A stretch of 64,000 bases of DNA from Bugula neritina (taxonomy: Eukaryota; Bryozoa; Gymnolaemata; Cheilostomatida; Bugulidae), in contig OZ037771.1 in the NCBI GenBank assembly GCA_964035545.1, positions 2,994,128 through 3,058,127 on the forward strand. The letters are read 5' to 3'. The notes beneath the pieces were generated by a model, which was not told the origin of the DNA, did no database searches, and saw only the letters and a list, made by a program, of their open reading frames with translations. The position numbers and the translations under genes are program-made. This document shows positions 12,643 through 48,900 of this stretch, one piece after another (the stretch's first letter is position 1; each line of letters begins with the position of its first letter).

Positions 12643-14882
12643 ATGGAGAAACTTTTCATGCTTTTGGTGGCCAGCTACTTGATAGCTGTTAGTAGTGGCA
12701 GAAGTCTCACTGCTTCATCAGGACATCAGGTGAGTCATACAATCTTGACTTCTATACTCAATTGGCCTTGACCTTATAGGTTCAACACTAAACTGTTTGC
12801 AGTTTCAGTTCTACTCAAAAAAGTTAAGAGTTTTAAATTAAACGTTTCACATGTATTTGTACAGACACTTGAGTTTGGCAGCCGTGTTATTGGTTGTCTC
12901 AACTTGTTTTTCGTACCTTAGTTTTGCTCTTATAGTGATCATCAAGATATAAGAAATTAAATATATATTAACATATATTCCGTTAGATAAAAGAGTCTAA
13001 GAAATCTCTGGAATCTGGTAGAAACACTGTGGAAGACCTGGGAGAACTTCCCACTCTCCATGCCGTTGGCATAGCAACCAATCCTAACAACCAAGAGCAG
13101 CTCATATTTGCAGACGAAACAGCCTTGTATGAGTTTAACAAAAACTTTGGTATGTATCCCTGACATATATATGAGATAGCTATATAATATAAGCTTAAGT
13201 TCTGACGTTTTAATTGTAGGTTTATATTATACAATTTGTGTGTATAACTTTATATATATATTTTAATTATTATGTATCTCAGTATTAAGTGTTATAGTAT
13301 TAAGCATTGTATTCCAAAATTAAATTCAATTAAAAATGCTTTGCTTTAAAACTTGTCTTGTTAACTTTATTTGTAGCATATCTATAGTGTAAGATAATTA
13401 TATAACTAACATTTATTACAACAAATTTATTAAAATATCTCTTTGAATAGAAAGTTTCACAGTGTTGCTTTGGTAAATACTTCTGTAAGTTGTATTTCTG
13501 TATCTTGACTTCACAATTCTGTGAGTGAGAGGTTTTTCTATCAAATCTCAATTATTTCCTGCAGGTAAAAGCGAGATGATATCCGGCCAACCATCTTCCG
13601 GTCTGCTTTCCATGAGAACATCTGCAGATGGAACTGGCCTAGCTGCCTCCTTCAAGTTTATCACTAAGATAATTTCTCGACCATCTGGACTCTACATTTT
13701 TGACTATGACTCATTGAGAAAGTACGACTATGATACCAAGGTGAGCTTTTCCTCATACAAATAAAAATATACCAGTATGATATCCTGTTTGTTTGTTTTT
13801 TTTTGTCCTATTTGGTCAAAAATGAAAAAAAAATACATTTAACAAAAAAAATAAAATTTAATGACAAAGCTCTACAGTACAATAGCAGTTAGTCGAGGTG
13901 TATAATTAGTCATGAATGGTTGACTGTCAGTAAAAAACTTTAAGCTAGATGGGTTTTCGGTATTCAGAAGTTTTAGCTTTAAATTCAATAATTAAGATTT
14001 GCCATTAAATAGCTTTGTAGTCGAGTGAAAGGGCTGTACTATACCTCATTATTCACAGTCAGTTATTTATATGTTTTTAGAAAGTGGAGACGGTCACCCA
14101 ATTACCCGTAGACAGTGAAGAACATAAGCCAATCGTTGGAGTTGTTTCCTCTGATGAGAGTGTAGTGTACTGGACAACGACCTTTGGTGAAGGTCACATG
14201 GTAATGAAACTGGCACTTGATTCGACCTCCACTAAGCCTGTTCTAGTGACTGGAGGGCCGACATTGATTGGTCACATGGAACTGTCAGCTGACGAAGAAT
14301 TTCTTTTACTAGCTGACGTTGAGATGCTGACTGTAGAGAAAGTCAAAATTCAAGATGGAGAAGTTTCCTCAGTCACTCAATATGAACAAGAAGACTTCTT
14401 TCCCGGTAAGCGCTTATTTCCGGCAGCTGACACAGATAGTATAAATGTATGAAAGTTATACATCCTAGTAACTGTCATAACAAAAACTTTTATTTCAGCT
14501 TCTGCTGAACTAAAATATATTTACTATGTTGATACAATTTTTAGGAGCAATGGCTGTTAATGGAGAAGACCTTTATGTGATTAACAGAGAAATGAGTTCC
14601 GTTGAAATCTATGACATCACTGATAATCAGCCAACCTCGCGGCCACTCTGTGACAGCGCCTGTCTGGATGAAATCTCTAACCCATTTGATGTAATTTATG
14701 ACAGCGCCAGCAACAAAGTGTTTGTTCTTGATGGTGCCTTTCACCCTTCGTTACCAACTTACATTTTCTCTGTCAAGAGCATTGATATTGGCGGCAGCAG
14801 TGTAATGCAGAGTCCTTCCGGTGATGTCAGACATCTGATGCAAGCATTTTCAAGATGGCTGTCGGAAATGAAGCAAGCCTAG
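12643..14882 (+). CDS. Secreted beta-propeller-like protein, function unknown
   Basis: Five coding exons in continuous phase: 12643-12729, 12987-13149, 13565-13740, 14081-14405, 14545-14882. They follow a 5' UTR exon at about 12444-12504. The product is 362 aa. Start ATG at 12643 gives a clear signal peptide (MEKLFMLLVASYLIAVSSG), with no later membrane segment. The body is rich in short beta-strand/turn motifs of the type VVYWTTTFGEGHMVMKL, LYVINREMSSVEIYDI and NKVFVLDGAF, spaced like blades of a YWTD/NHL/SMP-30-type propeller. Two close cysteines (CDSAC) sit in the last exon. I do not recognise a named family; the propeller is inferred from the pattern only. Possible poly(A) signals are ATTAAA near 14959 and two AATAAA at 15353-15370. 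Confidence 0.8.
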
Positions 14883-16482
14883 TTCTGCTTGCGACTTTTT
14901 TAGTCATCGCTGTTGATCAGTGTGCACTTTCTGCTTAACTCGTTGTCCATAAAGTTGTTTATTAAAATGTAGTTTTGTATCACTTCTTGTTTAACTGCTG
15001 CAAAGGCAGTACCTCACTTCAAGTATTATTCCAAACACACATTCCTTGTTTTCTTTTGTCCATCAATGTCTTATGTTCTTACTAGTATACATTGCATGTT
15101 ATTTATGTATTGCTATTATATATACAAATATATTTAAGATTGTTGTAAAGGCAAAAACATTTGAAACTTAAAGAGAACCACCTAGCTCTTGCATTTGCAT
15201 ACAAATCTGAAGTTATTGTAGGTAAAAGTATTTTGCTTTCCAAGTACACTTGTTATAATGCTCACTGAAATGAATTACTGAAAGTTGTTGGTATACATTT
15301 TTGTGCATAACCAAAATGAGTTTCATAATTAAGTTGAAAATCAAATGCCAGCTAATAAAGTCAATAAAGTAACATTAAATAACATCTAAATGATACTATT
15401 CAAACAAAAAGGACTTTCTCTAATTACCAGAAAATGTTTCAAACCAGCAACTGCAAGCAATTCCAAAGCACAGATAAAACACATAAGCTTTATTTTGTAG
15501 AAAATATTTATTATTTCTATAAAACTTCTTTTATTTTAAAAACATATAAAGTGAATGATTTTGATATTTCAAGTGGGTATAATAATTTAAAAAACTTAAT
15601 TCTTCTTATATTACAGCTGTTTTAGAAAAACGTTTAAACAAAGTCAATTTTTAAATTTAAAAACCTACACAGGTCTACATGACTATTTATGGCAGTTTTA
15701 GCATCTTAAGTGGAAAAACTTGCCTATTAAACAATAAAAGTTAATAATATAAAATATAAAAACTAGTAGCATATATATATATATATATATATTTATACAT
15801 TTATATATTTATTTATATATTTGGGAATCAGTAATATAGACATTGGGCATTATGAAATGTGTAAGCTATATAACTTTAAACATATAATACAAACGTCAAT
15901 GCATAATCTGTTCAGCTGCTGGTGAAATATGCTGTAAATTATACAAAACTTCAAAAACAGTGTCTGATAAACAATATGGGAAGCTCTAAATAGCTTTGCA
16001 TAATCATCTCAGCTGAATATCAAAATAGATTATCACACTATGTTGTATCAAAAACAATTTATTATTTATAAAATAACTAACAAATCAAAGTTACATAATA
16101 TTATTTGTAAAACGCTTGACTTGGTTCAGAAAAAATTGGTTTGACAGCAAGTGGAATCTAAGTTATGTTTACTTCTCAAGTTGAAGAGTTTATTACCATG
16201 AAAGTTCAACCCACAGAAGACGAATTTCTATGCAGACTTTATATCAAATTCATCTTCATGTTCTTGCAGTGTGTTTACAACTTTCAACTCCACATTCTAC
16301 AATGAAACACGTGTGAAATAATTCAAACACGGTAATCTAGTCCATAAACACTAGTTAGTTTTCAGAATATGACTAAATCCCACCCCTAAAGCACTTCATC
16401 CACATTCTGTGATGCAACCATCTTTTTTGTATGGGTTTATTACATATAAGCTATGCGTGCACAAAGAGTATTTAAATTCAAG
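14883..16482. other. Convergent intergenic region (3' ends of two genes)
   Basis: Holds the 3' UTR of the propeller-like gene, a short (TA)n run near 15766-15791 and the 3' UTR of the SLC5 gene. On the minus strand AATAAA (16441-16436) lies about 42 bp past the SLC5 stop. The ORF at 15434-15625 is AT-rich and unsupported. Confidence 0.5.
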
Positions 16483-26111
<9,629 letters not shown>

Positions 26112-27748
26112 GATTTCTCAGGAATAGTTGTACTACTTTCAACTTGAAACAGACACTGTCCGAGTGAAATGCTGACTGATGATGTAGACTATATGCTGTC
26201 ACATACACGCTGACTGTATGACTCACTGTAATAGCTGTCCTACTATCACCTTTGGTTTGCTGCTTGTATACAAACTCTAACAGTCACGCTAACAATCTAA
26301 CTGATCAAAAAACAAGCCAATCTCTACAGCTATTGACCTTTATTTCTACTGCACAATGAATGTATTATGCTGCATTAAGACCCATCTCAATTATAGTCCG
26401 AACAGCTTCTTTGTCTCCCCATTCACGCTTGTATGTAACAGTATACAGTTGCTTAGCAACGCTATTTTAACAACAAATGAGCGTGGTTAATATTGTTCAT
26501 AGATATTTTTATAATATTTACTAACAAAATAACTATAACTGTTGTCTTAGTAGTAAAATAAGTCTATACAAGTCAAGATTAATTTTAAAGCTTCTCTACT
26601 GAATCAAAAATTAAGAACAAGTAATTGTTTATCATGTATTGATTTTACTATTTATATAAAAGTTATTTAGATCTGTCAAGTTTTATAAATGTCTATGTTA
26701 TGTTTGCTTTATTAGATTCAGAGACTGGTTGAAGAGTTTATGATAGTTTATTGCTCTAGATAACACTCTGGTTAGATCTACAAGCACAAACTGACTATTA
26801 TGAATAACACGAATAACATAGTAGCCTATAAACATTTAAATATCAAGACAAAGCATATGCAGCCTACCATCAACAATAAACAATATATGGAGTGCACTGC
26901 TTAGATTTCATGGCCCCATAAAGATATACTTCTTCCTCTATAAGACTTTAAGATGTGTATTTCAAACACATGTGGTCAGGTACAGTTTGAACATAAGCTC
27001 ATGTATTCTCAACTCCAGCTCAAAAGAGTAATATAATAGTGAGGAAGCTTTTATTTATTCACAATAATTTTATGTCACCACAAAAAATGTATTGAAAGAC
27101 TTTGTCAAACATTGAAATACAAGGCAATAAAAATAATTTACCTGAAAATGCATATTAATTGTAAGAACGTTTTATTTAAAGTTGAACAAAATCATAACAT
27201 AAAATGTTATTAGTATCTTGAGACTCTATACTTTCCAAGACACAGATATAATATTTTGGAAAAAATTTAAAAATTTCTTCTTTCACGCAAGTTTGATTGA
27301 GTTTAATTTAATTAAATTTAATATACCTACCTACAATCCACAAACTAAGCTAACAACACACTAGCTAATTGACCACAGTGCTTAAAAAAATTAATGAACA
27401 TTATAGCCCTAACAACATTTTTACAAGTTATTTTTCATGCATATTAAAAATGTTGTTATACTATAAAATTAAAGATAAATTGTACGTATTAGTTTAAGAA
27501 TATAATGAAATACTATAAAAATAACAAAGGTGTCATATTCAACAAAATAACTAAATTATAATAAGAAGTGGTATATAACACAGCATGAATTGTGTACACA
27601 TGTTAAAAAGACTGATAGATAAACTATTTGATTTGTTCATTTGTAACTAAAAAGCTCCTATTAAGTGAAGACAGTTGCTGTCAAATTGCATCTCTACATC
27701 ATTATGCTGAGTCTAAAACTGTGACCCCTGACCTCTAACAAAAGTCTT
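26112..27748. other. 5' flank of SLC5 gene and 3' flank of formin gene
   Basis: 26112-26260 holds the probable SLC5 5' UTR/promoter; no TATA box is clear. Toward the formin, minus-strand AATAAA occurs at 27176-27171 and 27055-27050. The rest is AT-rich without a supported gene. Confidence 0.5.
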
Positions 27749-41444
<13,696 letters not shown>

Positions 41445-42929
41445 AGTTCCTTCTCATCTGCCCGAATCTTTCATCTGCACACAACCATGCTTCAGTTGAT
41501 ACATCCAGTAGATAGAACTAGCTAGTAACTACTACATTGTCTCTTTTGATATCTTATCTTTTCATTACTCATTGAAATTCCAAAGCATCTATTTACTTTA
41601 AAGCGTATAGTCAATCTCATTGTGATTTATGGACTAGCAGTCTAGTTTAACAAAAACTAAAGTCAACAGATATCTCAGCCAATAAAAGGCTAATGATGAA
41701 ATATAGAGCTCCAGTTTTTGATTTCAGTTACCCAGCCAATAGCATGTTGTTTCATTGGAATAAAGGGGAGCAGTGCCAATATACTACTAGTTTGCATAAT
41801 TGGCAAAGGTAATAAAGCACACTTTATGACTTGGGTAACCAAAGAGATAGAGTTGTCTTTCCATGATTTGTAAGTTACTAAATACTAAGCCTTGAACCAT
41901 ATAAAGTATTTTTCACTTATTTTATTTATAAGCTGTAGCTCATGAAGAAATTATAATGATATTTCTTGCATCTTAAATTTGCAGAAAAACTAATCGGCAA
42001 AAGGACACATTTTTTGACGACATGAAATATTTTGCAGTTTACTGCTTTAATTTTTTTGTCTAATCCAGCACCTAAAGTCCTTGCCCCCATACACTGTTTT
42101 TTTATAATGTCTCAGCAGCTTATTTCATTTGTAAAAAGTTTTGAAATTTATAGCATGTTATACAATGAGATATTTTTCTTTATTTTCCATTTGTTTCTGA
42201 GGCAACCAATACAACATTTTGACATTTTTGGGTGTCTCCCTAGAATAGCAATATTTGATGCTCTTAAGTCTAATACAAGGAAAGTTCAATGCATTGTTTG
42301 GAAGTACAATTTTATCTATAATGATTTAAACCATAAGGGAACTTTATTTATTTGAAATACTCTTCGATATTTAATGAGGGCGATTTTATGAATTATTCAC
42401 CATACAAGTGGGAAGAACGGACAAATCCAAAAATATTGTGACTTCACAATTTTTTTATTTGCACACACAATATAAGAAAATATAGTAATATATTATGTTG
42501 ACTATTAATATAAGGTAAACAACATGAAGTTGTGAACAGAAATAATGGGCTTTAGAGTTATTGATTCATAAACAATTAAACGAAACACACCAGAATTGTT
42601 TATACTTATTTTTAGCAGAAAATGAAAGTTATTATATAATAGATTCGAAATATTTGAAGTGCACAAAATAATACAACCAGAGTTATCATTCCCAGGTTCT
42701 TGGCACAGATTCAAAAGTGAATCAAACACACCAGTTCAAATGTGCCACCAACTTACGTGTAACTATTATTTTTGAACACTTATAATTGGGTGCACAAGAT
42801 TGATAATGAAAGATAATGTGTTGCATAGAAATGCTATATAATGAATAGTTTTATTCCTGTTTATATGGTATGACAGTCTTTAGTGCCACCATTAGGGCGG
42901 CTGCACAGAAGGGAGGAGCCAACTCCAAG
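41445..42929. other. Formin 5' flank and ITM2 3' flank
   Basis: Includes the formin 5' UTR/promoter, without a clear TATA box; ATTGG/CCAAT-like motifs occur near 41680-41760. On the minus strand AATAAA at 42855-42850 lies about 75 bp past the ITM2 stop. The ORFs at 42032-42355 and 42505-42729 look accidental. Confidence 0.5.
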
Positions 42930-45900
42930 TTAGAGGCGGATATTGTATTGGAGAACATATTGTCCGCCAGGGAACACCACGTACTTCTTCCCGAACAGGG
43001 TCATAACACCAGTAGTGGTGGAGAGGTCAGAAGATCTCTCACTCAGTCTACAACAGCGATTCCACAAATGGTTACATCCTGTTCTGTGATCTATGTTCTC
43101 TGTGCATAATACTTGGGATACACAGCCACAGTGTTATGTTATGGAAATACAGCAAAGTTTTCACATTAAACTAGCTTGCAGCTTGTCATACATTGTATTA
43201 TTTCACATAGTTAGCACCGACAAAACTTGGTAGTGAAACTTATCAGGGAATTATGAATGAAGTCCAATTGCCAAGTACAATTTCACTTGGAATTCCTGTC
43301 TATAGAGTGATAGGCTAAACAGAAACACTGTCAGATATCTGTATCAGAAGCAAGCGTTGAGAAATCCTCAACAAAAACGAGTCCAACTGAAATCAATTCT
43401 AGCCTAGCCTGAGGTCACTTACGTGTAGGAAGTGTGGTTGGAGCACGCATCCGCAATGTAGTCGCCGTAGAGGGAGGGAATGTCGGCTTTGAGAAGAGCA
43501 GGGTGGTCCACCTGATAGTCTGAGCGAATGGTTTCAGGGTCCAGCAGGTACAGTCCAGTCTATTTCACACAACAACACATTAGAGTAGTGCTGGGGAGAT
43601 AACTGCTAATATTTACTGAGGGCTCAGGAGTTATACAACAAATATGATGACTAGAGGCCCTGTATACTGTACACAGAGTACTGACTGAGACCTCAACACT
43701 ATAGCATTATTAGATACTTTCTTGGTTTACTTTACTCAGTCATGTTTGTACTTCTAGGTGAGTTTATATACAGTATAGCTGACTGCATACACTGGACTAA
43801 TGCTTGTGCTGATGAAGGGACAGTTTCACTATATAAATCAATAGGTCATTCCACTGCTTAATCACGGGCTTTCCATGGATCGATCTCCCTGAGATCGATC
43901 CATGGAAAGACTTCAAAGATCAATCTCCATCGATCTGAGCTAGTCGGTCTGTAGAACTCAAACTCAGATCGATCTCAAGGCAATAAGACCATGGAAAGAC
44001 GAAAGATCGATCTGAGAAGTAGAAAAAGGCTGTTCGCTAAAATGTCGTCTGCTAATAAAAATGATAACTTATTGTTAATTACTAAGCAAATTACTTGATA
44101 ATTATGAGAGCCACATTTTCATATGCCAAAACTTTGACTTTCAGTACTATGATTAAAAAACTCAATTATATAAAATTATAGATGGTAGAAGATACAAAAA
44201 AATCGGAGCATTTAAATTGAATTTAAATAGCTAGTAAAACTTACTTTCATTAGTTATTTGTTGCGTAATTTAAACCTAACAATCCTGTAAGTATATGAAT
44301 AATCTGCAAGACAAATATTAATTTTATATAAGCTGACAAGCTAAAATATTAAAATTAATTATCCTAAATTGGCCAAATTACTTCGAGCTAAAAGTTTCGC
44401 TGCGTAGAGTTTATAGCTGGCGTTAAATTTTAGACTATGAAAATCTTGTTTTTCAACTGCATTAGCATTTATCACTCAGATGGGTGAACCAATTATACTA
44501 TTAAAGTACCCTTCACTCGAGATCAATCCACGGAAAGCCGGTGATTATTCAAGATTGTGTGTTATTTAAAAGTTAGCAAAGTTTATACAAGCTCTAACAC
44601 ATTTATACGGGTGGTGACCTAGCGCACCCCTAGTGTACAGACACCAGACAAATGTCCACAATTGTTGGTGATGCCAGAAAATGCCTCCTGACACACCTGG
44701 CTGTTGACAACAATCATAAATAAAAATAGTTAGTTCAAATAATTTGTTTACAAAAATTACACTAAACCACAACAAATAAACAAACAATGACTCTTGGAGT
44801 TCCCCCCCCCCCTTAGGTATTGGTACACTAGTGGGATACAGTACCTCAAGGCCATAAAGGAGGTCAAGGAAACCCTGGGGTTGTGGGATCTTCTCTGTGT
44901 CCAGAGGTAGCATGTAGCAGAGCTTGTCCGTGTCGTCTTTGATCACAGAAACCTCCTGCATTATTACATAATACATTACATTACTATATAGCATGTTATT
45001 ACAAAATATATTATATCATTATACAACATAATATACTACATAATATAATATATTGTTACATAATACATACACACATGAAGAGAGAAGTTTATTATACACT
45101 TGCTAACTGCTAATTATAATCATGCTGGGTTAAAATCAATAAAAACAGGTTCCCTGTTGATGTTCCATCTAATAGTAGCTGCAGAGTGTAGCTGCAGTAT
45201 TCATTATGTCATGCCAGTGTGTGTATGTAATATCAGACTTAGCTGCAATACTGTGTGCATGTAAAACCACAGCTAGTAGTAATATCTAACTGTGCACATG
45301 CAATAGCACAGCTAGTAAGGAAGCAGTGAGTGTATACAATGTTGTGATCAGTATCACAGATGATAAGATATCCTTTTTAGTCACACAACAAGTACTGGAC
45401 TATCACAGAGATAAGACGACTTAAAAATAACACAGAGTGTATCGGCTGATAAACAAACCCGTTCGAAGTTGTGGATGAAAGTGGCCTCATCATTCTCGTC
45501 AAACTTGGGCACGTTGATCACCTCCATCTGGTCGTCAATGTCAACTTTCTCAGTCAGATTTCTCTGAGAAGAGCGTACAGGGATACTGCAAGTCCCTCTG
45601 TATCTGTTCTACAGGACAAATAGACTGGGTGGTAAAAAGCTCTCTACCATTTAGGTCTTAGGAGCAGAAGTAGAAAATTTAGATAGCCTAAGTTCTTTGA
45701 TTCTATTAACACATTTTGGGTTGATCCGCAGGTTGAAATTGAACATAACTTCTTATGCTACATTTCTAATCTAGAACGAAGGCTATCTAGTATCTAGTAT
45801 TCAGGGCTCTGAACCTAACATATAGCTCTTGTAAAATCCAGTGAAAACATAAAAGTATAGATTACTGAACAGTTGAATGCAGTTTTATAACCTTAATACA

Positions 45901-48900
45901 CTTTACATTGAACTGGAAATGTGAGCAACGTGAATATCCTGCAGCAAGCTAATAGCAAGTCTCTTCTATCCTCAAGTAAATATTTAATGTAGACTAATAA
46001 CTCAATCATTATCTGCTGCAGGTTCAAGATAGTCTAAGGACATGCGTACTTAGAACCTGTGCTAGTTCGTGCATGCGCAAGTAATCTTGTCTTGCATAAG
46101 TGATGACTGCAATGCGCACGTCTGTAGCGTTTATTTAGTAGCCAAAATCGCCTTTGTTATTTGCACATTCTTTTACTGTGTATTTGCTTGGCTAAGCCTT
46201 TACAGTGGCAGCATTGTGCACGATCAACTAGTCGGCCATGCTAAACCTATTTATATAACGACACGTGATAAGACCATGCTGATACTGGGTGATAAAAACT
46301 TCAAGAGATAAAAGCAAACAATAACATTAAGAGGAGTGACTCGACACAAATCTCACTCGAGATGACTAGAAGTGATTCGTCTAAATGTAGTACTTGTTTG
46401 ATTTAAAACCCAACTTAGCCGTTTTCTCAAAGAGTGCCATTAGCTCTATATTGCTAGCTGACCTACAGGTCAGCAGTAGTATTTGCTAATAACCATCAAC
46501 ATAATCATATATTGATTTATCATGCATTACTTGTGTGTCAATATGATTTCACTCTAAAAGTGCTGGTAGTTGGAGATACTCTACTAGTTGTTCTTATTCT
46601 CCAGGCTGACTTGAGATATAGTATCACACTGGCTTTGAACCAGTCACTCTAGAGTCTAAATTTAAGGGTCACCCGCCAGCGTGCTTTAAATTAAAGAACT
46701 CCTTTTCATCAACTCAACCTACGCCACTATAGCAAGTGCATGTAGTGCAGTACATCCACACTGCAGAAGGCAGGTATTCAAAGGTCAAACAGCCAGCTGG
46801 TAGCCATAACACTATACTTGTTAGTTTTTGCTACCCTGATACCTATAGACTGAGTGACAGTCTACACAGTTTCATTTCAACTCTGACTGCAAGACAAATC
46901 TCTAAACACCCTTCATTCTCTCCATTTCACAGCCATTGGACCAGCTCAGGAACAATGCTAGTGACTAAAAGGGAAACGCAGTATTTTGAGACACAACACG
47001 AAGGGTTATATTTTTGTCTCACAACTACCGCCAGCATACTGAACTAGCCACCACCTGTCTGAATAAAGTGACAAGTGAATTATGGGATTAATAAACTTCT
47101 GGAAAAAAGAAATAACATATTTATTCCCAATTACTTTTGTTTGATTGCAGGCCTAGTTTTGCCATTCATATAGCTAGTAATTTTTATTAATTAGTAATGA
47201 TAGAATTTCACAATTCCCATGTCCATTCTAATGTCTTGTAAACAGAAAATTCTGAAACTTTTTATATTATTCAAAACAGAGAAGTATTGAAAATTCTAAT
47301 GAAATGATTGTATTGCAATCTTTCCACACTTCCTTGTATGACATCAGCAAATTAAGCAACCAATACCCACTGGCCTACCATGATTTACTTTATGGTATTT
47401 ACAACAATAGGGTTTGATACTGCATATGGACAACTAGAATTATATATATTATAGATATTTCACAATCAAGAAATCAAAAATACCAATCTCATACAATTTC
47501 AAATGCCACAGTACATAAAGTGGGACCAGAAATAAAGTTTTAATTTGAAGCTGGAACATTATTACACTTATTTAAAACCATATTGTTTAACCTTAGCTGT
47601 CAACATGTCATGTGCAGCTCATTAACTAATTATTGATTTGGCAACATTTCCGTATACAACAAGTAGACTACTCAAAACACTACCTTGAAAAATGAACAGA
47701 AAAGTTAAACTCAAAATCATTAAAAAATTTTCCAGAAGGCCACAACTATGCTTCATACACATTAGCACTGTAATGTTTTAGTAATTATGTGAATCAGGAC
47801 AAGAAAGCTGTGTTGTCATCTGTGTTGTTATTTCACTCCTGTTTAAAGAGTCAAGTCAGCAACAGGATATATGATTTACTATGGTTTATGTACACTTATG
47901 AAGTTCAATAATAAATCTATCTAGATCTGTGTGACATACTACTAAGACATTCCCTTGCTGCTTCTATCATATAATATAATAGCATTGGGAGCCTCTTTTA
48001 GCTGCTTCACATTTTTTACAAGAGTGTGTCAGAATATATTATGACAAGTAGATAATATCTATTGATAGATCAACCAAACGATAACAACAAAAATAGTGAT
48101 GACAATGCTTGAACTTTCGTCCCCCAGTTGTGATCTTACGCCTGGTGCCTGGTACCTGCTACCTATAAAGTTTATCTAAACTTCTAAAAAGTCTTTAAAG
48201 AACTTAGTAAATAGTTGCCAGATATCAAGTTTTAGATTAGGACTTGGAATAGGAAACTGTGCATACATAACGCAAAGGAAGAGAATTGATTTTAGCACAC
48301 TAAGCAGTTGAGACAGCAGAAGTTATGTAATGGTTACCCTGTGAGAAGATCTTGTACTTTTGAAAATGTAGTAGGATCCAAGAGTGGTGAAGATCAGGCC
48401 CAGCAGGAGAAACAGCAGCATTGTTACCTTCATGCAGCCTCTTTTCCGCTGTCTTTGGGGAAACCTGGCCTGTAAAGTAGCAGGCACGGTTCATAAATAA
48501 TATTAATTTATATTGGCAGTAGTAACATTTACTGACTGGCACATTTACTTTGAGTAACAACTTTGATCCTATTGGTTTTAGGCTTGGAAAATTTGAAAAT
48601 GTTGCCAATTTTTCATTCAAGTTTTACATTGGCAATCACCATAAAATTACCGATTGATCAATAAATGTAAGCTAAAGTAGCACAACTTTTTATAGTCTTA
48701 CTTTTAGTGTCAAGATGATTGGGATTTGTGAATTGTTGCTATAACTATAAGTGTGTTACTACTAGTATTAGTTACCAGTAGCAGTATCGGCATGGATGTG
48801 AGTGTGAATCATAATCCTAAGGCTAATAATAATAAAAAATTACGATGTATGACCATCACACATCTATGGCTATTACATAGTGATTAGTGACACTTTTAGT

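Noticed and set aside
42032-42355. ORF of 107 aa
   Set aside because: Phe/Ile-rich by AT composition, no homology or splice context.
46736-47047. ORF of 103 aa in ITM2 intron 2
   Set aside because: No splice sites, no family resemblance, composition like the surrounding intron.
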